From: Aminobacter ciceronei
Lineage (GTDB): Bacteria > Pseudomonadota > Alphaproteobacteria > Rhizobiales > Rhizobiaceae
Reading direction: 5' to 3'
Assembly: GCF_014138625.1 (NCBI RefSeq)
Contig: NZ_JACJHY010000015.1
Location: forward strand, 62,001 to 126,000
Length of the DNA stretch: 64,000 bases
A model generated the notes under the pieces. The model saw only the letters and a program-made list of their open reading frames with translations, had not been told where the DNA came from and did no database searches. The position numbers and the translations under genes were made by a program. Shown one piece after another: positions 1-8,173 of this stretch (the first letter of the stretch is position 1; each line of letters starts with the position of its first letter).

Positions 1-2
1 AG

Positions 3-413
3 GGTGATCGTTGGCGGGAGGTCGAGGTCGGCCGTGGCTCCAGCGATCACACCTGCCCCGTGGTCGCTCTCGAGACCTGGATCAGGTACGGCCGCATCGC
101 GCGAGGCCCCCTCTTCCGCCGCATCTTCAAGGACAACAAGACCGTCGACGTCGAGCGGCTCTCCGACAAGCACGTCGCCCGCCTGGTCAAGCAGACGGTG
201 CTTGCCGCCGGCATCCGCTCCGATCTACCGGATGCCGATCGGGGCCTGCTGTTCGCCGGCCATTCGCTGCGGTCCGGGCTCGCCTCGTCGGCCGAGATCG
301 AGGAGCGTTACGTCCAGAAGCAGCTCGGCCACGCGTCGGCGGAGATGACCCGCAAATATCAGCGCCGGCGTGATCGGTTTCGGACCAACCTCACCAAGGC
401 GTCCGGGCTCTAG
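3..413 (+). CDS. Tyrosine recombinase, C-terminal part (gene begins before the window)
   Basis: The frame is open from the window edge and shows 136 residues of a phage-type integrase catalytic domain. Visible are the HxxR box (GHSLRSG), the second histidine in QLGHAS and a candidate nucleophile tyrosine in RKYQRR, in the usual order and spacing. The N-terminal DNA-binding domain and the first catalytic Arg lie outside the window. It ends with TAG at 411-413. It differs from the intact recombinase at 1.6 kb and is not a duplicate of it. Rhizobial plasmids often carry such recombinases near repABC. Whether the full gene is intact cannot be judged here. Confidence 0.85.
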   Translation, partial: GDRWREVEVGRGSSDHTCPVVALETWIRYGRIARGPLFRRIFKDNKTVDVERLSDKHVARLVKQTVLAAGIRSDLPDADRGLLFAGHSLRSGLASSAEIEERYVQKQLGHASAEMTRKYQRRRDRFRTNLTKASGL

Positions 414-834
414 AAAAGCCCCCTCCCCTCCCCCAGTTTCGGCCACGCAATGGCCGGTCGGAGAGCAGGATTTTCACCTTGGCGCTTCAATTGAAATCGG
501 GAGGTAAAACCGACAAGGTCTTCGGCGCGCGCGAGCGGCCCGATCAGGGTGTTCAGGGGCAGGTCGGCGAAAACGTAAGCCATTGATTCTATTATAACCG
601 ATTCGCGTACCGGAAGCTATATTCCCATTCACTTCCGTCACAGGCGATGCCTTCGGCGACAAAACTCACAATCGATAATGACCTCTTATCGATAGTGATG
701 GACTTGACGGCCAGGAGGCGCTAGAGTCGGCGCAAGGCACGCTCGCGACGGCCGCGGAAACCCGCCTGGAAGGCGCATCGATGGAGACTGCCCCTGCCCT
801 GATGCCGCCCGGCATGCCGCAGCCCCAGCCGGCG
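414..834. other. Intergenic stretch with one perfect inverted repeat
   Basis: No credible gene is seen between the convergent recombinase and toxin genes; the short open frames here lack ribosome binding sites and family resemblance. The only structure noted is the inverted repeat at 671-693. Confidence 0.6.
671..693. repeat. Perfect 8-7-8 inverted repeat
   Basis: ATCGATAA at 671-678 is repeated in inverted form (TTATCGAT) at 686-693 around a 7-base spacer. The total of 23 bp is compatible with a tyrosine-recombinase core site or a protein operator. No promoter is obvious next to it, since both flanking genes end toward this interval. Confidence 0.6.
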
Positions 835-1266
835 TCACGCCGTGCGCGACGTGCTCGTGTGCGCCTGGCCTGTCGCGATGGCGACAAACCGGCGCTTGAC
901 CGCGGCAAACAACGCCGGCGGCAGCGGCCCGTAGTAGCCGCTCTCCGTCTCCAGCGGCCGGATGTCGGGGCCCGGCCAGGCGAACCGGTTGCTTTCCGTC
1001 AAAACGATCCACGACCGCTCGCCGTCAAGCCGCAAGCGCAGCTTGACGGCAGCCGGGATCTCGATGGCATCGTTAGGATCGGCCGGCGGCGTGTGGGTGA
1101 TCGGCAGGACCCGGACGACCGGCGAGCCGTCCTCCTGCATGGCGACCAGCGCCAGCACCAGGCAGGGGCGGTCCTTGTCGCCTTCCTCGCGGCCCTCGCG
1201 GTGTTGCCAATGCCAGAGATAGGAATAGCGGAAGACGTGGCCGACCTTGATGTCAGCCGGCAGCAT
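835..1266 (-). CDS. PemK/MazF-like toxin of a type II toxin-antitoxin pair
   Basis: A 143-residue protein with the layout of PemK/MazF-type toxins: a short N-terminal beta region, RPCLVL around residue 33, then a hydrophobic strand ending VLPITHTPP. Family members are usually mRNA endoribonucleases held inactive by the antitoxin. The gene overlaps the end of the Phd-like antitoxin gene by 14 bases, so the two are probably translationally coupled. The C-terminal third, from about residue 75, has no motif I recognise and is longer than in classical MazF. The toxin call therefore rests on the RPCLVL region plus the operon context; ribonuclease activity is inferred. Confidence 0.65.
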   Translation of the reverse strand: MLPADIKVGHVFRYSYLWHWQHREGREEGDKDRPCLVLALVAMQEDGSPVVRVLPITHTPPADPNDAIEIPAAVKLRLRLDGERSWIVLTESNRFAWPGPDIRPLETESGYYGPLPPALFAAVKRRFVAIATGQAHTSTSRTA

Positions 1267-1561
1267 TTTTTGCCGTCAGGCTTTTTGTCCCAGAGGGTTT
1301 TGACCCAGAGAGCTCGTCATTGAGATGGTCGAGACCCGGCTCCATTTCGGAGGCATCGACCGCGGCGATCTCGTCCGCGCTGAGCTCCGCCGTCAGCTCG
1401 ACCCGCCGGTCGCGCTTCGACAGCCGGACAAAATCCTCGTAGGCCAGCAGCACGGTGCGCGGGCGGCCGTTCTTGGTGATGATGACCGGGTCGCGGACTG
1501 CGGCATCCTGATAGGCGCCAAAGTTTTTCGAGACGGCGGCGGCGGTGACGGTGGTGGTCAT
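1253..1561 (-). CDS. Phd/YefM-family antitoxin
   Basis: A 102-residue protein beginning MTTTVTAAAVSKNFGAYQ, the typical N-terminal dimerisation and DNA-binding fold of Phd/YefM antitoxins (VSKNFGAYQD then ITKNGRPRTVLLAYEDF). The C-terminal tail should wrap the toxin. The ATG at 1561 was chosen over an upstream in-frame start because AAAGGAG lies just before it. It is first in a two-gene operon with the toxin. The region upstream carries a good promoter with a tandem repeat in its spacer, so autorepression is likely, as is usual in the family. Confidence 0.85.
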   Translation of the reverse strand: MTTTVTAAAVSKNFGAYQDAAVRDPVIITKNGRPRTVLLAYEDFVRLSKRDRRVELTAELSADEIAAVDASEMEPGLDHLNDELSGSKPSGTKSLTAKNAAG

Positions 1562-1583
1562 CGGCGAGACTCCTTTGTTCCGG

Positions 1584-1612
1584 AATATACGGGCTTTCCG
1601 GGCTTTCCGCAA
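1584..1612 (-). promoter_or_regulatory. Promoter of the toxin-antitoxin operon with tandem 9-mers in the spacer
   Basis: On the minus strand TTGCGG (1612-1607) and TATATT (1589-1584) are 17 bases apart. The spacer holds two adjacent copies of gggctttcc as read on the plus strand (1591-1599 and 1600-1608). Repeats between -35 and -10 are what an autorepressing Phd-type antitoxin would be expected to bind. Confidence 0.55.
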
Positions 1613-1644
1613 GTTCGAGGCGCCGACCAAGTGGAAACCAACCA

Positions 1645-2820
1645 GTGACAGAGCAGCTTGCTAACACCAAAAATGCTGAACTCGTCGCGCGGCGGGCCGA
1701 GGCCCTCGACGCGCTCGATTCCGTGCTGCCCTTCGACCGCCGCGATTTTCTGGCCGACCTCCTGACCGACGACGACGTCGCAACGCTGCGCCATCTCGCC
1801 AAGGAAGGCATTGGCGCAAATTCTCTGCGGGCGCTGGCCTCCGACCTCGGCTATCTTGAGGCCTGGTCGCTCGCCGCCACCGGATTTTCGCTGCCCTGGC
1901 CGGCGCCGGAGGCGCTGCTGATCAAATTCGTCGCGCACCATCTTTGGGATCTTGCCAAACGCGAGACCGATCCGGTGCACGGCATGCCGGCCGACGTCGC
2001 GGCGACGCTGAAATCCCAAGGGCTTTTGCGCAGCGACGGGCCGCATGCGCCCAACACCGTACGCCGGCGGCTGTCGAGCTGGTCGACGCTGACCAAATGG
2101 CGCGGTTTAACAGGAACGTTCAATGCGCCGGGCCTGCAGAGCGCCATAAGACTGGCGGTGCGCGCCAGCGCCCGTCCGCGCGGCCGCAAGAGCAAGAAAG
2201 CCGTGACCGCCGACATTCTGGCCGCCCTGCTCAACACCTGCGCCGGCGACCGTCTCGTCGACATGCGCGACCGCGCCCTGCTCATCACCGCCTTCGCCTC
2301 CGGCGGCCGCCGCCGCAGCGAGATTGCTTCGCTCAGGTTCGAGCAGATCGTCGAAGAAGAGCCGGTGCCGGCCGATCCCAAGGTTCCGGATTCTTCGAAC
2401 ATGCTCCCGTGCCTGTCGATCCGGCTCGGCCGGACAAAGACGACACAGGCCGACAGCGACGCCTTCGTGCTGCTCGTCGGCCGGCCGGTTCTGGCTCTGA
2501 AAGGCTGGCTCGAGCGCGCCGGGATCGCCGAGGGCGCCGTATTCCGCGGCATCGACCGTTGGGGCAATCTCGAAACCCGCGCCCTGACGCCGCAGGCCGT
2601 CAATCTGATCCTGAAGCGCCGCGTCGCCGAGGCCGGGCTCGATCCGGCGGCGTTTTCCGCCCATGGCCTGCGCTCTGGCTATCTCACCGAAACCGCCCGC
2701 CGCGGTATTCCGCTGCCCGAAGCCATGCAGCAGTCACAGCACCGCTCAGTGCAACAGGCCTCCAACTACTACAATGACGCGGAACGGAATCTCGGGCGGG
2801 CGGCGCGGGTTCTTGCCTGA
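1645..2820 (+). CDS. Tyrosine-type site-specific recombinase/integrase
   Basis: A complete 391-residue recombinase. The N-terminal SAM-like core-binding region (about residues 1-165) is followed by a catalytic domain with the first Arg in GGRRRSEIASL (near 228), HGLRSG (HxxR, near 340), the QHRS histidine and the tandem YY of SNYYND as nucleophile. It starts with GTG at 1645, 83 bases from the divergent antitoxin gene. Only about 140 C-terminal residues can be compared with the other recombinase at the window edge, and the two are only distantly similar. The substrate is unknown; plasmid resolution or element integration are both possible. Confidence 0.88.
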   Translation: MTEQLANTKNAELVARRAEALDALDSVLPFDRRDFLADLLTDDDVATLRHLAKEGIGANSLRALASDLGYLEAWSLAATGFSLPWPAPEALLIKFVAHHLWDLAKRETDPVHGMPADVAATLKSQGLLRSDGPHAPNTVRRRLSSWSTLTKWRGLTGTFNAPGLQSAIRLAVRASARPRGRKSKKAVTADILAALLNTCAGDRLVDMRDRALLITAFASGGRRRSEIASLRFEQIVEEEPVPADPKVPDSSNMLPCLSIRLGRTKTTQADSDAFVLLVGRPVLALKGWLERAGIAEGAVFRGIDRWGNLETRALTPQAVNLILKRRVAEAGLDPAAFSAHGLRSGYLTETARRGIPLPEAMQQSQHRSVQQASNYYNDAERNLGRAARVLA

Positions 2821-2954
2821 CCAAGATCGTGCTTACCGATGAGGGGTTTGAAGCTTGGGAGCGCCTTTCCGAGATCTAGTAAGCGCTGATTCAAGACTAT
2901 CCGATATACCGCTTGTTTAAGTGAATTTACTAGGCAAGGTCCGGGAGGGGTTCG

Positions 2955-3788
2955 ATGGCTACGCGAAAGGCAAGAATTCTGATTCTATGCAAGACATACC
3001 CATCGCCAAGCAGCAAATATTCCGAGACTTCTTGCGTGGCAGGGATGGAAGACAACGGACATCTGATCCGCCTTTTTCCGGTGCCCTTTCGTCTGATAAA
3101 TGACGATCAGCAGTTCAAGAAATGGCAATTCATCAAAGCCACGATCGAGAAGGCCAAGGACGACCACCGACCGGAAAGCCATCACATTAAGGTCGACACG
3201 ATCGGCAGGGATGGTCCCCCTGTCTCAACCAAAAACGCATGGGCAGAACGTTGGGCCTTCTTAGATAAGGCGAGAATCCACGACGAATTTTCGGCGCTTG
3301 AAGCGGACCGTGTATCGACCGGTCACACCTTGGCGTTTCTGCGTCCCTCGAGGATTTTGGCAGTCGATGTTACGCCGTCGTCGAACCCGGATTGGACGTC
3401 ACAGGAACGGGACAAGCTTCTGAAGTATCAACAGCAGGCTGGCCTATTCGATGCAGCTGATGCTCGAGCAATTAGAACGCTTCGCAAACTCCCGTTTGAA
3501 TTTCACTATCGCTACCGCTGCGACGTTGGAGGCGTCCAGGCAGAGTATCGGCACAAAATCGCGGACTGGGAGGCAGGCGCTCTTTTTTGGAATTGCCGAA
3601 AGAACTATGGCGAGAAGTGGGAGGCCCCGTTCCGAGAAAAATTGGAAAGCGTTTTGCCAGCAGCTGACCTGATTTTCTTGATGGGCACGATCCATAGGTT
3701 TCCCGATCAATGGCTAATAGTCAGCCTGATTTATCCCCCTAAGCGGCCACCGCTCCGAGAGCGTCAACAATCTCTGTTTGATCTGTGA
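2955..3788 (+). CDS. Conserved protein of unknown function, neighbour of a DUF488 gene
   Basis: A 277-residue protein starting with a Rossmann-like beta strand (ARILILCKTYP), followed by SSKYSETSCVAGME and HLIRLFPVPFRL. There is no signal peptide or membrane segment. GGGAGGGG lies seven bases before ATG 2955. I do not recognise a characterised family. I recall proteins with this N-terminus being found beside DUF488 proteins, and here the 3' ends of the two genes overlap by 50 bases in convergent orientation. The FPVPFRL segment and the charged middle suggest a cytosolic nucleic-acid or nucleotide-related role, but that is a guess. Confidence 0.7.
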   Translation: MATRKARILILCKTYPSPSSKYSETSCVAGMEDNGHLIRLFPVPFRLINDDQQFKKWQFIKATIEKAKDDHRPESHHIKVDTIGRDGPPVSTKNAWAERWAFLDKARIHDEFSALEADRVSTGHTLAFLRPSRILAVDVTPSSNPDWTSQERDKLLKYQQQAGLFDAADARAIRTLRKLPFEFHYRYRCDVGGVQAEYRHKIADWEAGALFWNCRKNYGEKWEAPFREKLESVLPAADLIFLMGTIHRFPDQWLIVSLIYPPKRPPLRERQQSLFDL

Positions 3789-4218
3789 GATGGGATATCG
3801 CTGCGCCGGTTTTATCGGCCACGGCCCGGGCAACGTATGTCCTATGGCAGAACCGATAGTCTGCCTCAAAGCATACAAGACAGGCGTTTTTTGATCGTGT
3901 GAGTTTGGCTACTTCTTCCACAGATTGGTCTTGGCCGCCCAAATACTGGAGAAATCCGGCCGTATAAATCGACCAGCTACCATCCCGTTTGTACCTGTCG
4001 CGAACGTTCTTTGGACACCCCATCGCCTTTGCGTGGGTGTATGAAATTCCGGCCGATGCAAGAGCCTGCTCAAATGAGGTTTTCGAGAATCCACGTTTCC
4101 GCGAAAGTGGCGTGGCGCGGACGTCCACGACAAGATCGATTCCGGCAGCCTGAAGACGAGCAATGAAGCGATCGATGGTCAGCCCTTCATATCCGAACGT
4201 GTAAATGGACTTGGTCAT
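3739..4218 (-). CDS. DUF488 family protein
   Basis: A 159-residue protein with the family signature: YTFGYEGL near the start, DVRATPLSRKRGFS around residue 35, and a C-terminal LVCFEADYRFCHR that carries the conserved Cys/His set. AAGGAGG precedes ATG 4218, which was preferred to an in-frame start 42 bases upstream. The biochemical role of DUF488 is not established. The cysteines near His and Arg would suit thiol or metal chemistry. It converges on the unknown gene at 2955-3788 and the coding ends overlap. Confidence 0.85.
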   Translation of the reverse strand: MTKSIYTFGYEGLTIDRFIARLQAAGIDLVVDVRATPLSRKRGFSKTSFEQALASAGISYTHAKAMGCPKNVRDRYKRDGSWSIYTAGFLQYLGGQDQSVEEVAKLTRSKNACLVCFEADYRFCHRTYVARAVADKTGAAISHLTDQTEIVDALGAVAA

Positions 4219-4429
4219 CGGCCTGCCTCCTTCGTAATCACCATATAGCTTGAGCGACAAAATCTGAAAGATCGCATTAAGGACCTGGTGTGATTGCGCG
4301 GAAATGCCACCGTTCCATCATGTTCGCCCCTCAAACTCCTCCGCCAAATTCCGGAGAACGAAAGCAACGGTATGAGTGGTGAAACGTGGCTGGATGAAGC
4401 TATCACGGCGGACTCCAGTGCCCTCTCAG

Positions 4430-5635
4430 TTATCCGGCCATCCTGGTCGGTGACCCATTAGCTTTCAAAGCAGCCATCAGCATCGGCCCGACCGAAAACT
4501 CCCCTGCCCTAGCCTTATCGGTCAGCACGCGCAGATAGCCGCCCGCTGAATTGATGTGCTGCGCCCTTTGCAGAATGCAGGCGATCACCATTGCCGCGGT
4601 TTCCTGCCCCATCACATGGCAGGCGTCCTCGTATGCGGAAGGCGACACGCCGAGATAACCGCGCACCTGGGCCGCCGTGACCATTAAATCGCGCCAGTTG
4701 CCAATCCCGTCGACGGCGTAATCCGCAATTTCCGGGCAGGCCTTCAGCACAATCCCTAGCGGGTATGTTTTCGGAGGCTCTACGGTCCTCGTCCTTGGCT
4801 CGGCCGTCGACCCGCTTTTTTCCAAAGCAGGTTCAAATTCAAAGATAGAGTCGGTATTTGAATCAGATTGCTGCCGCTCGCTTTGAGAGTCATTGCCGCT
4901 CGGATTCGTGGATTCCATATGAATTTCCAGCAGCTTATCCACGTCGTCATGCAACGCGGCCAGATCAGCCACGATGGGTTCAAGCTCGGCAATGCATGCA
5001 CGACGCGGAATTGCCTCCACAACGCTGCGGAACCGCTTCCACAGGCCTCCCCAGTCGCCCGGCACGTCTTCCTCTACGGCCGCCTCGATCAGCTTGTGGA
5101 TATCCCGGCGGTGCAGCGTAATGCGTTCCCTCATAAGCCTGAGCGCCCTATTGTCGGCGCGAACACGCTCGGCCGCCGCCTCGAACTCGCAGGCACGGGC
5201 CAGCAGCGGCGCCAGGGAGAAGCCAAATGCTTCCTCGATCTCCCCTCCTCTGCCCTTGCGTGCATAACGCTTGCCGTTCGGGCTGTCCCGTCGGATGACT
5301 AGCCCGCAGTCCACAAGAGCCGCCAGGTGCCGCCTCACTGTGGCGTCGGGCATTCCGTGCGCCCTGAGGGACAGCTGTGCGTTCGAGGGAAAGACGATGA
5401 GGCCGTTTTCCTCACTCAGCTCGCTGTCAGGATAGAATGATAGCAACGCATTCAGGACGGCCAGAGCGCGATCGCCGATGCCGACGATGCTCTTGCCCTC
5501 GCAGAGGTTGCGGTAGATCTGCCACTTGTCGACGACCCTGCCCTTGGGGATCTCACGTGACTCGTTTTGCGCTGCCAGCATGGCAAGCGACATCGGCCGC
5601 CGCCCAAAGGGCGTCGTTGCAATTCCCGTCTCCAT
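4430..5635 (-). CDS. repC: Replication initiation protein RepC
   Basis: A 401-residue RepC of the alphaproteobacterial repABC family, third gene of the repABC operon. The N-terminal winged-helix region (PFGRRPMS, KWQIYRNLCEGK, VGIGDRALAVLNALLSF, VFPSNAQLSLRAHGM) is characteristic, as is the C-terminal AGGYLRVLTDKARAGEF. RepC binds and opens the origin that lies within its own coding sequence and is limiting for copy number. ATG 5635 follows AAGGAA, so it was taken instead of an upstream TTG. The leader is covered on the opposite strand by a small antisense RNA gene, the standard copy-control device of these replicons. Confidence 0.95.
   Translation of the reverse strand: METGIATTPFGRRPMSLAMLAAQNESREIPKGRVVDKWQIYRNLCEGKSIVGIGDRALAVLNALLSFYPDSELSEENGLIVFPSNAQLSLRAHGMPDATVRRHLAALVDCGLVIRRDSPNGKRYARKGRGGEIEEAFGFSLAPLLARACEFEAAAERVRADNRALRLMRERITLHRRDIHKLIEAAVEEDVPGDWGGLWKRFRSVVEAIPRRACIAELEPIVADLAALHDDVDKLLEIHMESTNPSGNDSQSERQQSDSNTDSIFEFEPALEKSGSTAEPRTRTVEPPKTYPLGIVLKACPEIADYAVDGIGNWRDLMVTAAQVRGYLGVSPSAYEDACHVMGQETAAMVIACILQRAQHINSAGGYLRVLTDKARAGEFSVGPMLMAALKANGSPTRMAG
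4810..4935. other. oriV: Candidate replication origin inside repC
   Basis: This part of repC (encoding SIFEFEPALEKSG and flanks) is visibly more AT-rich than the rest of the gene. In repABC plasmids the origin is known to lie in the central AT-rich part of repC. The placement is inferred from base composition only. Confidence 0.4.
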
Positions 5636-5696
5636 TTCTTCCTTCGCCTTCAATTAGGCAAAAGAAATCCGTCCGCCGAATCGACGTTTAAAACTC

Positions 5697-5725
5697 TTGA
5701 CACTGATTCGCGGAAATGAGATTCT
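5697..5725 (+). promoter_or_regulatory. Promoter of the antisense incA/ctRNA
   Basis: TTGACA at 5697-5702 and GATTCT at 5720-5725 with a 17-base spacer, reading opposite to repABC, in the position where repABC plasmids carry the promoter of their counter-transcribed RNA. Confidence 0.6.
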
Positions 5726-5731
5726 CGAAGT

Positions 5732-5785
5732 GCGATCTACGAGAAGGGCTTCCGCGACGGCGACGTTCGGGGGCCTTTTTCTTTT
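5732..5785 (+). ncRNA. incA: Counter-transcribed RNA (incA type) controlling repC
   Basis: The repB-repC gap encodes on the plus strand a short transcript of about 54 nt. It ends in a hairpin whose arms are 5744-5754 and 5768-5778 (two or three G-U pairs) and is followed by TTTTTCTTTT. Antisense RNAs of this size and place repress repC translation and determine incompatibility in repABC plasmids. TTCTCG (5722-5727) and CGAGAA (5740-5745) can form a competing hairpin in the repC leader, as expected for the target structure. The 5' end is estimated from the promoter. Confidence 0.7.
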
Positions 5786-5791
5786 GCGGTT

Positions 5792-6808
5792 TCAGTTCTC
5801 CTGCTTCGACTGCCAATCGGCATAGAGGTCATCCAGCCGGTCGGTAATGTATGCGGCAAAGAGCGGCCCATTGACCGCGCCAATAGCGATTGTGGCGGTC
5901 TTTCCGTTGGCTTTCAGCGAGACGCGAACCGATTTGTCATCGGGGGCCCAGGATTTGAAAGCGCCGATGCTTTTGGGCGTCTTCTCAGGCTTTGTTGTCA
6001 GGGCATCGACCACTGCTTGAAAGCGTCGATCGCTCGAGAGCGCCTTGGTTTCTGGTTCCGACAGCGATGCCAGCACGTTTTTGACGTTTGCCTTCGGCAA
6101 CAGCTCGGCGAGTTCCATCCACCGCCGACGGCCGATCTCAGGCGCAGCACCTATTGCTTCGATCAACTCGATTGGCACCTGCCTCACAACCGAGACCATT
6201 TTCGACAGAGCCGCCTTATCGATCCCGAGGGCCGCCATAATGGTTTCTCGGGAGAACGAGCGGTCTTCCAAGCGAACTGCAAAGAGTGCTCTCTCTATGT
6301 ATGAAAGATTGGTCCGGGCATTGTTCTCCTGTCCCTGGCTGACGACGAGCTGGTCGTCGGAAAGTTCCCGGACGACCGCACGGACCTTGATACCTAATAC
6401 CTTGACGGCCGCCAGTCTCCGATGGCCGTAGGCGACCTGGTACCGCCCCCGGGCGTCTGGATGAGGGCGCACAAGAATCGGCACCTGTTGTCCGTGGTCC
6501 TTGATTTGCTCGCCAAGCTGGGCAAGCTTGACGGCATCGATGCCAATGCGATCGCTGACGAACGAGGAATCAACGAGGGCTGGATCGATCTCAATGATCG
6601 TTTGCCCTTCGGCTAGCTGCTTCTCGATATCCTGCGCGCGTTCGAACTTCTGCGTAATGTTGCCGAGGGTCTTGGTGATCCCACCAATGGGAGTGTTCCG
6701 CACAGCAGGAGGGACGAAGCCTGCGATCGGTCTCGCAGCCGTCATGGGCGATGAAGTTTCAGTGGCTTGGTTATCAACCGAGACCTCAATGAGATTCTTG
6801 CGGGCCAT
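5792..6808 (-). CDS. repB: Plasmid partition protein RepB (ParB family)
   Basis: A 338-residue ParB-type centromere-binding protein. The ParB/Sulfiredoxin-like domain shows IEIDPALVDSSFVSDR, PILVRPHPDARGRYQVAYGHRR and GQENNARTNLSYIERA, followed by a helix-turn-helix around ALGIDKAALSKMVSVV and a C-terminal dimerisation region. GGAGG precedes ATG 6808, whose A is also the last base of the repA stop codon, so repA and repB are translationally coupled. It should bind the two palindromes upstream of repA. No defects were noted. Confidence 0.95.
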   Translation of the reverse strand: MARKNLIEVSVDNQATETSSPMTAARPIAGFVPPAVRNTPIGGITKTLGNITQKFERAQDIEKQLAEGQTIIEIDPALVDSSFVSDRIGIDAVKLAQLGEQIKDHGQQVPILVRPHPDARGRYQVAYGHRRLAAVKVLGIKVRAVVRELSDDQLVVSQGQENNARTNLSYIERALFAVRLEDRSFSRETIMAALGIDKAALSKMVSVVRQVPIELIEAIGAAPEIGRRRWMELAELLPKANVKNVLASLSEPETKALSSDRRFQAVVDALTTKPEKTPKSIGAFKSWAPDDKSVRVSLKANGKTATIAIGAVNGPLFAAYITDRLDDLYADWQSKQEN

Positions 6809-8001
6809 TATTTCCTCCCCCAAGTCGCCTTCAACAGGCCTTCGATTTCCGAATTGACCTGGTTCAAGGACTCCATTGCACGGTCGTAAGTTCCCCTCGT
6901 GAATTGCGACCGCTCGACTTCATAGAGGGTCTGCTTTGTTACGCCGGCGTCGGATATCGCCGTCGATTTGAGCATGGGGTTATGAAGCATCCGATTCCCA
7001 AAGATGGCGCGCATGAATCCAGTCATTTGGCTCTGCGGGCCGTCATTCGGCTCGAAACGTGTCACAAGATAGCGCATCCAGTCGTAGCTGGTGCGTCCCC
7101 CTGCCCTTTCCACGACAGCCATCAACTCGCTGGTCATCGCCAGAAATTGGCTCATCGACATCACATCGAGCATTTGTGGGTGAACGGTAATGAGAACCGA
7201 TGTCGCGGCACAAAGCGCCGACATCGTCAAAAAGCCCAGTTGCGGGGGGCAGTCGATAATGACCACATCATAAAGGCTTTCAATGTCGGTCAGGACTTCG
7301 CCGATCCGAGCAAAGAACATCGATTCCGCCGATCCAGTCATAATCGCTTTTGGGGTCTCATGCTCGAATTCCATCAATTCGAGGTTGCCCGGCACAATGT
7401 GCAAATTCGGCGTGTATGTCGCCCGGACAATCTCTGAGAGCGGTCGCGGTTCGTCGTATCGGATAGCGCCAAAGAGCGTCTCGCCTTCGCCAACATCGAG
7501 TTCGGGCTGATGGCCGAACAAAGCCGATAGCGAGGCTTGCGGGTCGAGATCAATCGCAAGCACCTTGTAACCCCGAAGTGCCAGATACTGGGCCAGGTGC
7601 GCGGACGTGGTTGTTTTTGCGGAACCCCCTTTGAAATTCATGACCGCAATCACTTGAAGTTTCTCTCCATGACGGCGGTTCGGGACATATTTGGGGGACC
7701 CGTTCTTTTCGTCGAGAGTCTGCCGAATCCGCCCCATGTCGTCCGGCGTGTACATGCGCCGACCGTTAGCCAGCGGCTCTGGCCCATAGCCTTCGGAAGC
7801 GACCTGCCTGAGATATCCTTCTCCGATGCCTATGTAGTAGGAGGCCTCGGCCGGGCTGAAATTACGAATCGCCTTCTGAGAATTCGGAGGAAAAATCTTC
7901 TGCTGGTGCAACTGCAACTGACGTGACAGTTCGAGCGAATCCGCCGACAACATGGACGACAGATGCTCCTGTACACCGCTTTGAATGGAAGTCTGTAACA
8001 T
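6808..8001 (-). CDS. repA: Plasmid partition ATPase RepA (ParA family)
   Basis: A 397-residue ParA-type ATPase with an N-terminal extension carrying a winged-helix operator-binding region (AEASYYIGIGEGYLRQ), a deviant Walker A motif (KGGSAKTTT, near residue 126), Walker A' DLDPQASLS and Walker B VVIIDCPPQ. With RepB it segregates the plasmid and represses the repABC promoter. It is the first gene of the operon and starts at ATG 8001 behind GAGGG. Its upstream region holds repeated AACTGCGCA palindromes and two parS-type sites. Confidence 0.95.
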   Translation of the reverse strand: MLQTSIQSGVQEHLSSMLSADSLELSRQLQLHQQKIFPPNSQKAIRNFSPAEASYYIGIGEGYLRQVASEGYGPEPLANGRRMYTPDDMGRIRQTLDEKNGSPKYVPNRRHGEKLQVIAVMNFKGGSAKTTTSAHLAQYLALRGYKVLAIDLDPQASLSALFGHQPELDVGEGETLFGAIRYDEPRPLSEIVRATYTPNLHIVPGNLELMEFEHETPKAIMTGSAESMFFARIGEVLTDIESLYDVVIIDCPPQLGFLTMSALCAATSVLITVHPQMLDVMSMSQFLAMTSELMAVVERAGGRTSYDWMRYLVTRFEPNDGPQSQMTGFMRAIFGNRMLHNPMLKSTAISDAGVTKQTLYEVERSQFTRGTYDRAMESLNQVNSEIEGLLKATWGRK

Positions 8002-8013
8002 CCTGAGCCCTCG

Positions 8014-8080
8014 AACTGCGCAATTAATGCTAAGATGCGATAAACTGCGCAGTTACAATAAGACCCGATTCGTTACGAAT
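8014..8080. promoter_or_regulatory. repA operator region with palindromes
   Basis: AACTGCGCAATT (8014-8025) and the perfect palindrome AACTGCGCAGTT (8043-8054) are 29 bp apart centre to centre. A further palindrome, ATTCGT-T-ACGAAT, lies at 8068-8080. Their place just upstream of repA fits the RepA/RepB operator of repABC plasmids. Confidence 0.6.
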
Positions 8081-8116
8081 TTACAAACGCTTAACCCTGA
8101 TGCCGTTTCGAGCTTA

Positions 8117-8132
8117 GTTGTCCGCGGACAAC
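8117..8132. promoter_or_regulatory. parS: parS centromere-like site 1
   Basis: GTTGTCCGCGGACAAC is a perfect 16-bp palindrome that matches the repABC parS pattern GTTNNNNGCNNNNAAC. RepB is expected to bind it. Confidence 0.85.
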
Positions 8133-8173
8133 TCACAGCGAATGCAGGAGATAACACCCCAGACCGAGCAGTG

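Noticed and set aside
781-1323. 180-codon plus-strand open frame
   Set aside because: It lies opposite the toxin gene, is Arg/Ala-rich from GC bias, and shows no family features.
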